Source of the DNA: an uncultured Succinivibrionaceae bacterium | GTDB taxonomy: Bacteria; Pseudomonadota; Gammaproteobacteria; Enterobacterales; Succinivibrionaceae | Reading direction: 5' to 3' | Length of the DNA: 32,102 nucleotides | NCBI GenBank assembly: GCA_944390085.1 | Contig: CALXOT010000101.1 | Location: forward strand, 1-32,102 | In this document: positions 31,902-32,102 of the stretch, piece by piece | How positions within the stretch are numbered: position 1 is the stretch's first letter | Layout of the letters: each line of letters opens with the position of its first letter | The notes under the pieces: generated by a model | What the model saw: only the letters and a program-made list of their open reading frames with translations | Database searches by the model: none | Told to the model about the DNA's origin: nothing | Made by a program: the position numbers and the translations under genes

Positions 31902-32102
31902 TTAGAACATGAAACGTACGTCGCCCATCACGCCAAACTCGTCAGCGTTATCAGAGCCTACGTAGTTCACATTCACGCCAAAGCTTAAGGACTCGCCGTA
32001 CTTGGCCTGTACGCCTAAAGCTCCACCGTAGGTGAAGTCGTCCAGCACCTCAGTTGACAGCGAAGCTGCGTTCTTCATGCCGCTGAACTTCACGTCAGAG
32101 TC
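31902..32102 (-). CDS. C-terminal end of an outer-membrane beta-barrel protein (partial)
   Basis: The frame is open to the window edge, so the 5' part is missing. The 66 visible residues show alternating hydrophobic strands (YGGALGVQAKY, LSFGVNVNYVG, FGVMGDVRFMF) and end in Phe, the classic BAM-recognition signal of outer-membrane barrels and autotransporter translocator domains. The GTG at 32093 is an internal Val, since the reading frame continues upstream as Asp-Ser-Asp. Whether it is a small porin-like protein or the end of an autotransporter cannot be told from this fragment. Confidence 0.7.
   Translation of the reverse strand, partial: DSDVKFSGMKNAASLSTEVLDDFTYGGALGVQAKYGESLSFGVNVNYVGSDNADEFGVMGDVRFMF

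Noticed and set aside
31806-31988. 60-codon plus-strand frame near the right end
   Set aside because: It runs antisense into the outer-membrane protein gene and across its terminator hairpin.

Overview
The window (about 50% G+C) looks like the chromosome of a flagellated gammaproteobacterium. The evidence is the E. coli-like AspC, GlgB, MalQ, GlgX, SppA, QmcA, HtpX, EttA and YbaK, a DUF2333 protein and a PotF-type polyamine binder. My guess is an anaerobic gut-type lineage such as Succinivibrionaceae. It rests on general resemblance and on the ATPase_2/DUF234 gene, and I cannot verify it from the sequence. There are no rRNA or tRNA genes, CRISPR arrays or insertion sequences that I can support. 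Almost every interval is explained by an ordinary housekeeping or metabolic gene.

Layout. 314-3067 (minus): a DUF2333 membrane protein followed directly by an exporter-type ABC transporter. 3143-5281 (plus): an orphan PotF-like periplasmic protein and a PfkB-family 1-phosphofructokinase. 5410-6606 (minus): aspartate aminotransferase. 6968-11053 (plus): a membrane-quality-control cluster of an unknown two-helix protein, NfeD-like protein, QmcA (SPFH) and SppA (signal peptide peptidase). 11197-17921 (minus): the alpha-glucan block malQ-glgB-glgX, with a strong terminator between glgB and glgX. 18367-19377 (plus): gap, with a clear promoter, terminator and unusual codon choice. 19518-23000 (minus): a secreted alpha/beta-hydrolase, pseudaminate synthase PseI and the HtpX protease. 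23112-24899 (plus): an unknown membrane protein and a short flagellin behind a sigma-54-like promoter. 25031-27396 (plus): EttA and YbaK. 27469-29005 (minus): a metal-linked group of a DtxR-type regulator, a Fur-fold regulator that has lost its metal ligands, and a Cys-rich membrane protein. 29402-30808 (plus): an ATPase_2/DUF234 protein behind an AT-rich leader. 30917-31570 (minus): a membrane protein that resembles the unknown at 23112. 31902-window end (minus): the C-terminal end of an outer-membrane beta-barrel protein.

How the genes work together. QmcA, NfeD, SppA and HtpX all act in inner-membrane protein turnover. MalQ, GlgB and GlgX remodel glycogen and maltodextrins, feeding hexose phosphates to glycolysis (gap, fruK). 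PseI makes pseudaminic acid, a sugar often attached to flagellin, and lies about 2 kb from the flagellin gene. The least conventional parts are the pair of related membrane proteins at 23112 and 30917 (predicted OB/cold-shock-like head, a shared central module, C-terminal helices), the ligand-less Fur homologue beside a Cys-rich protein, and the terminator-shaped palindrome that runs into the sppA start.
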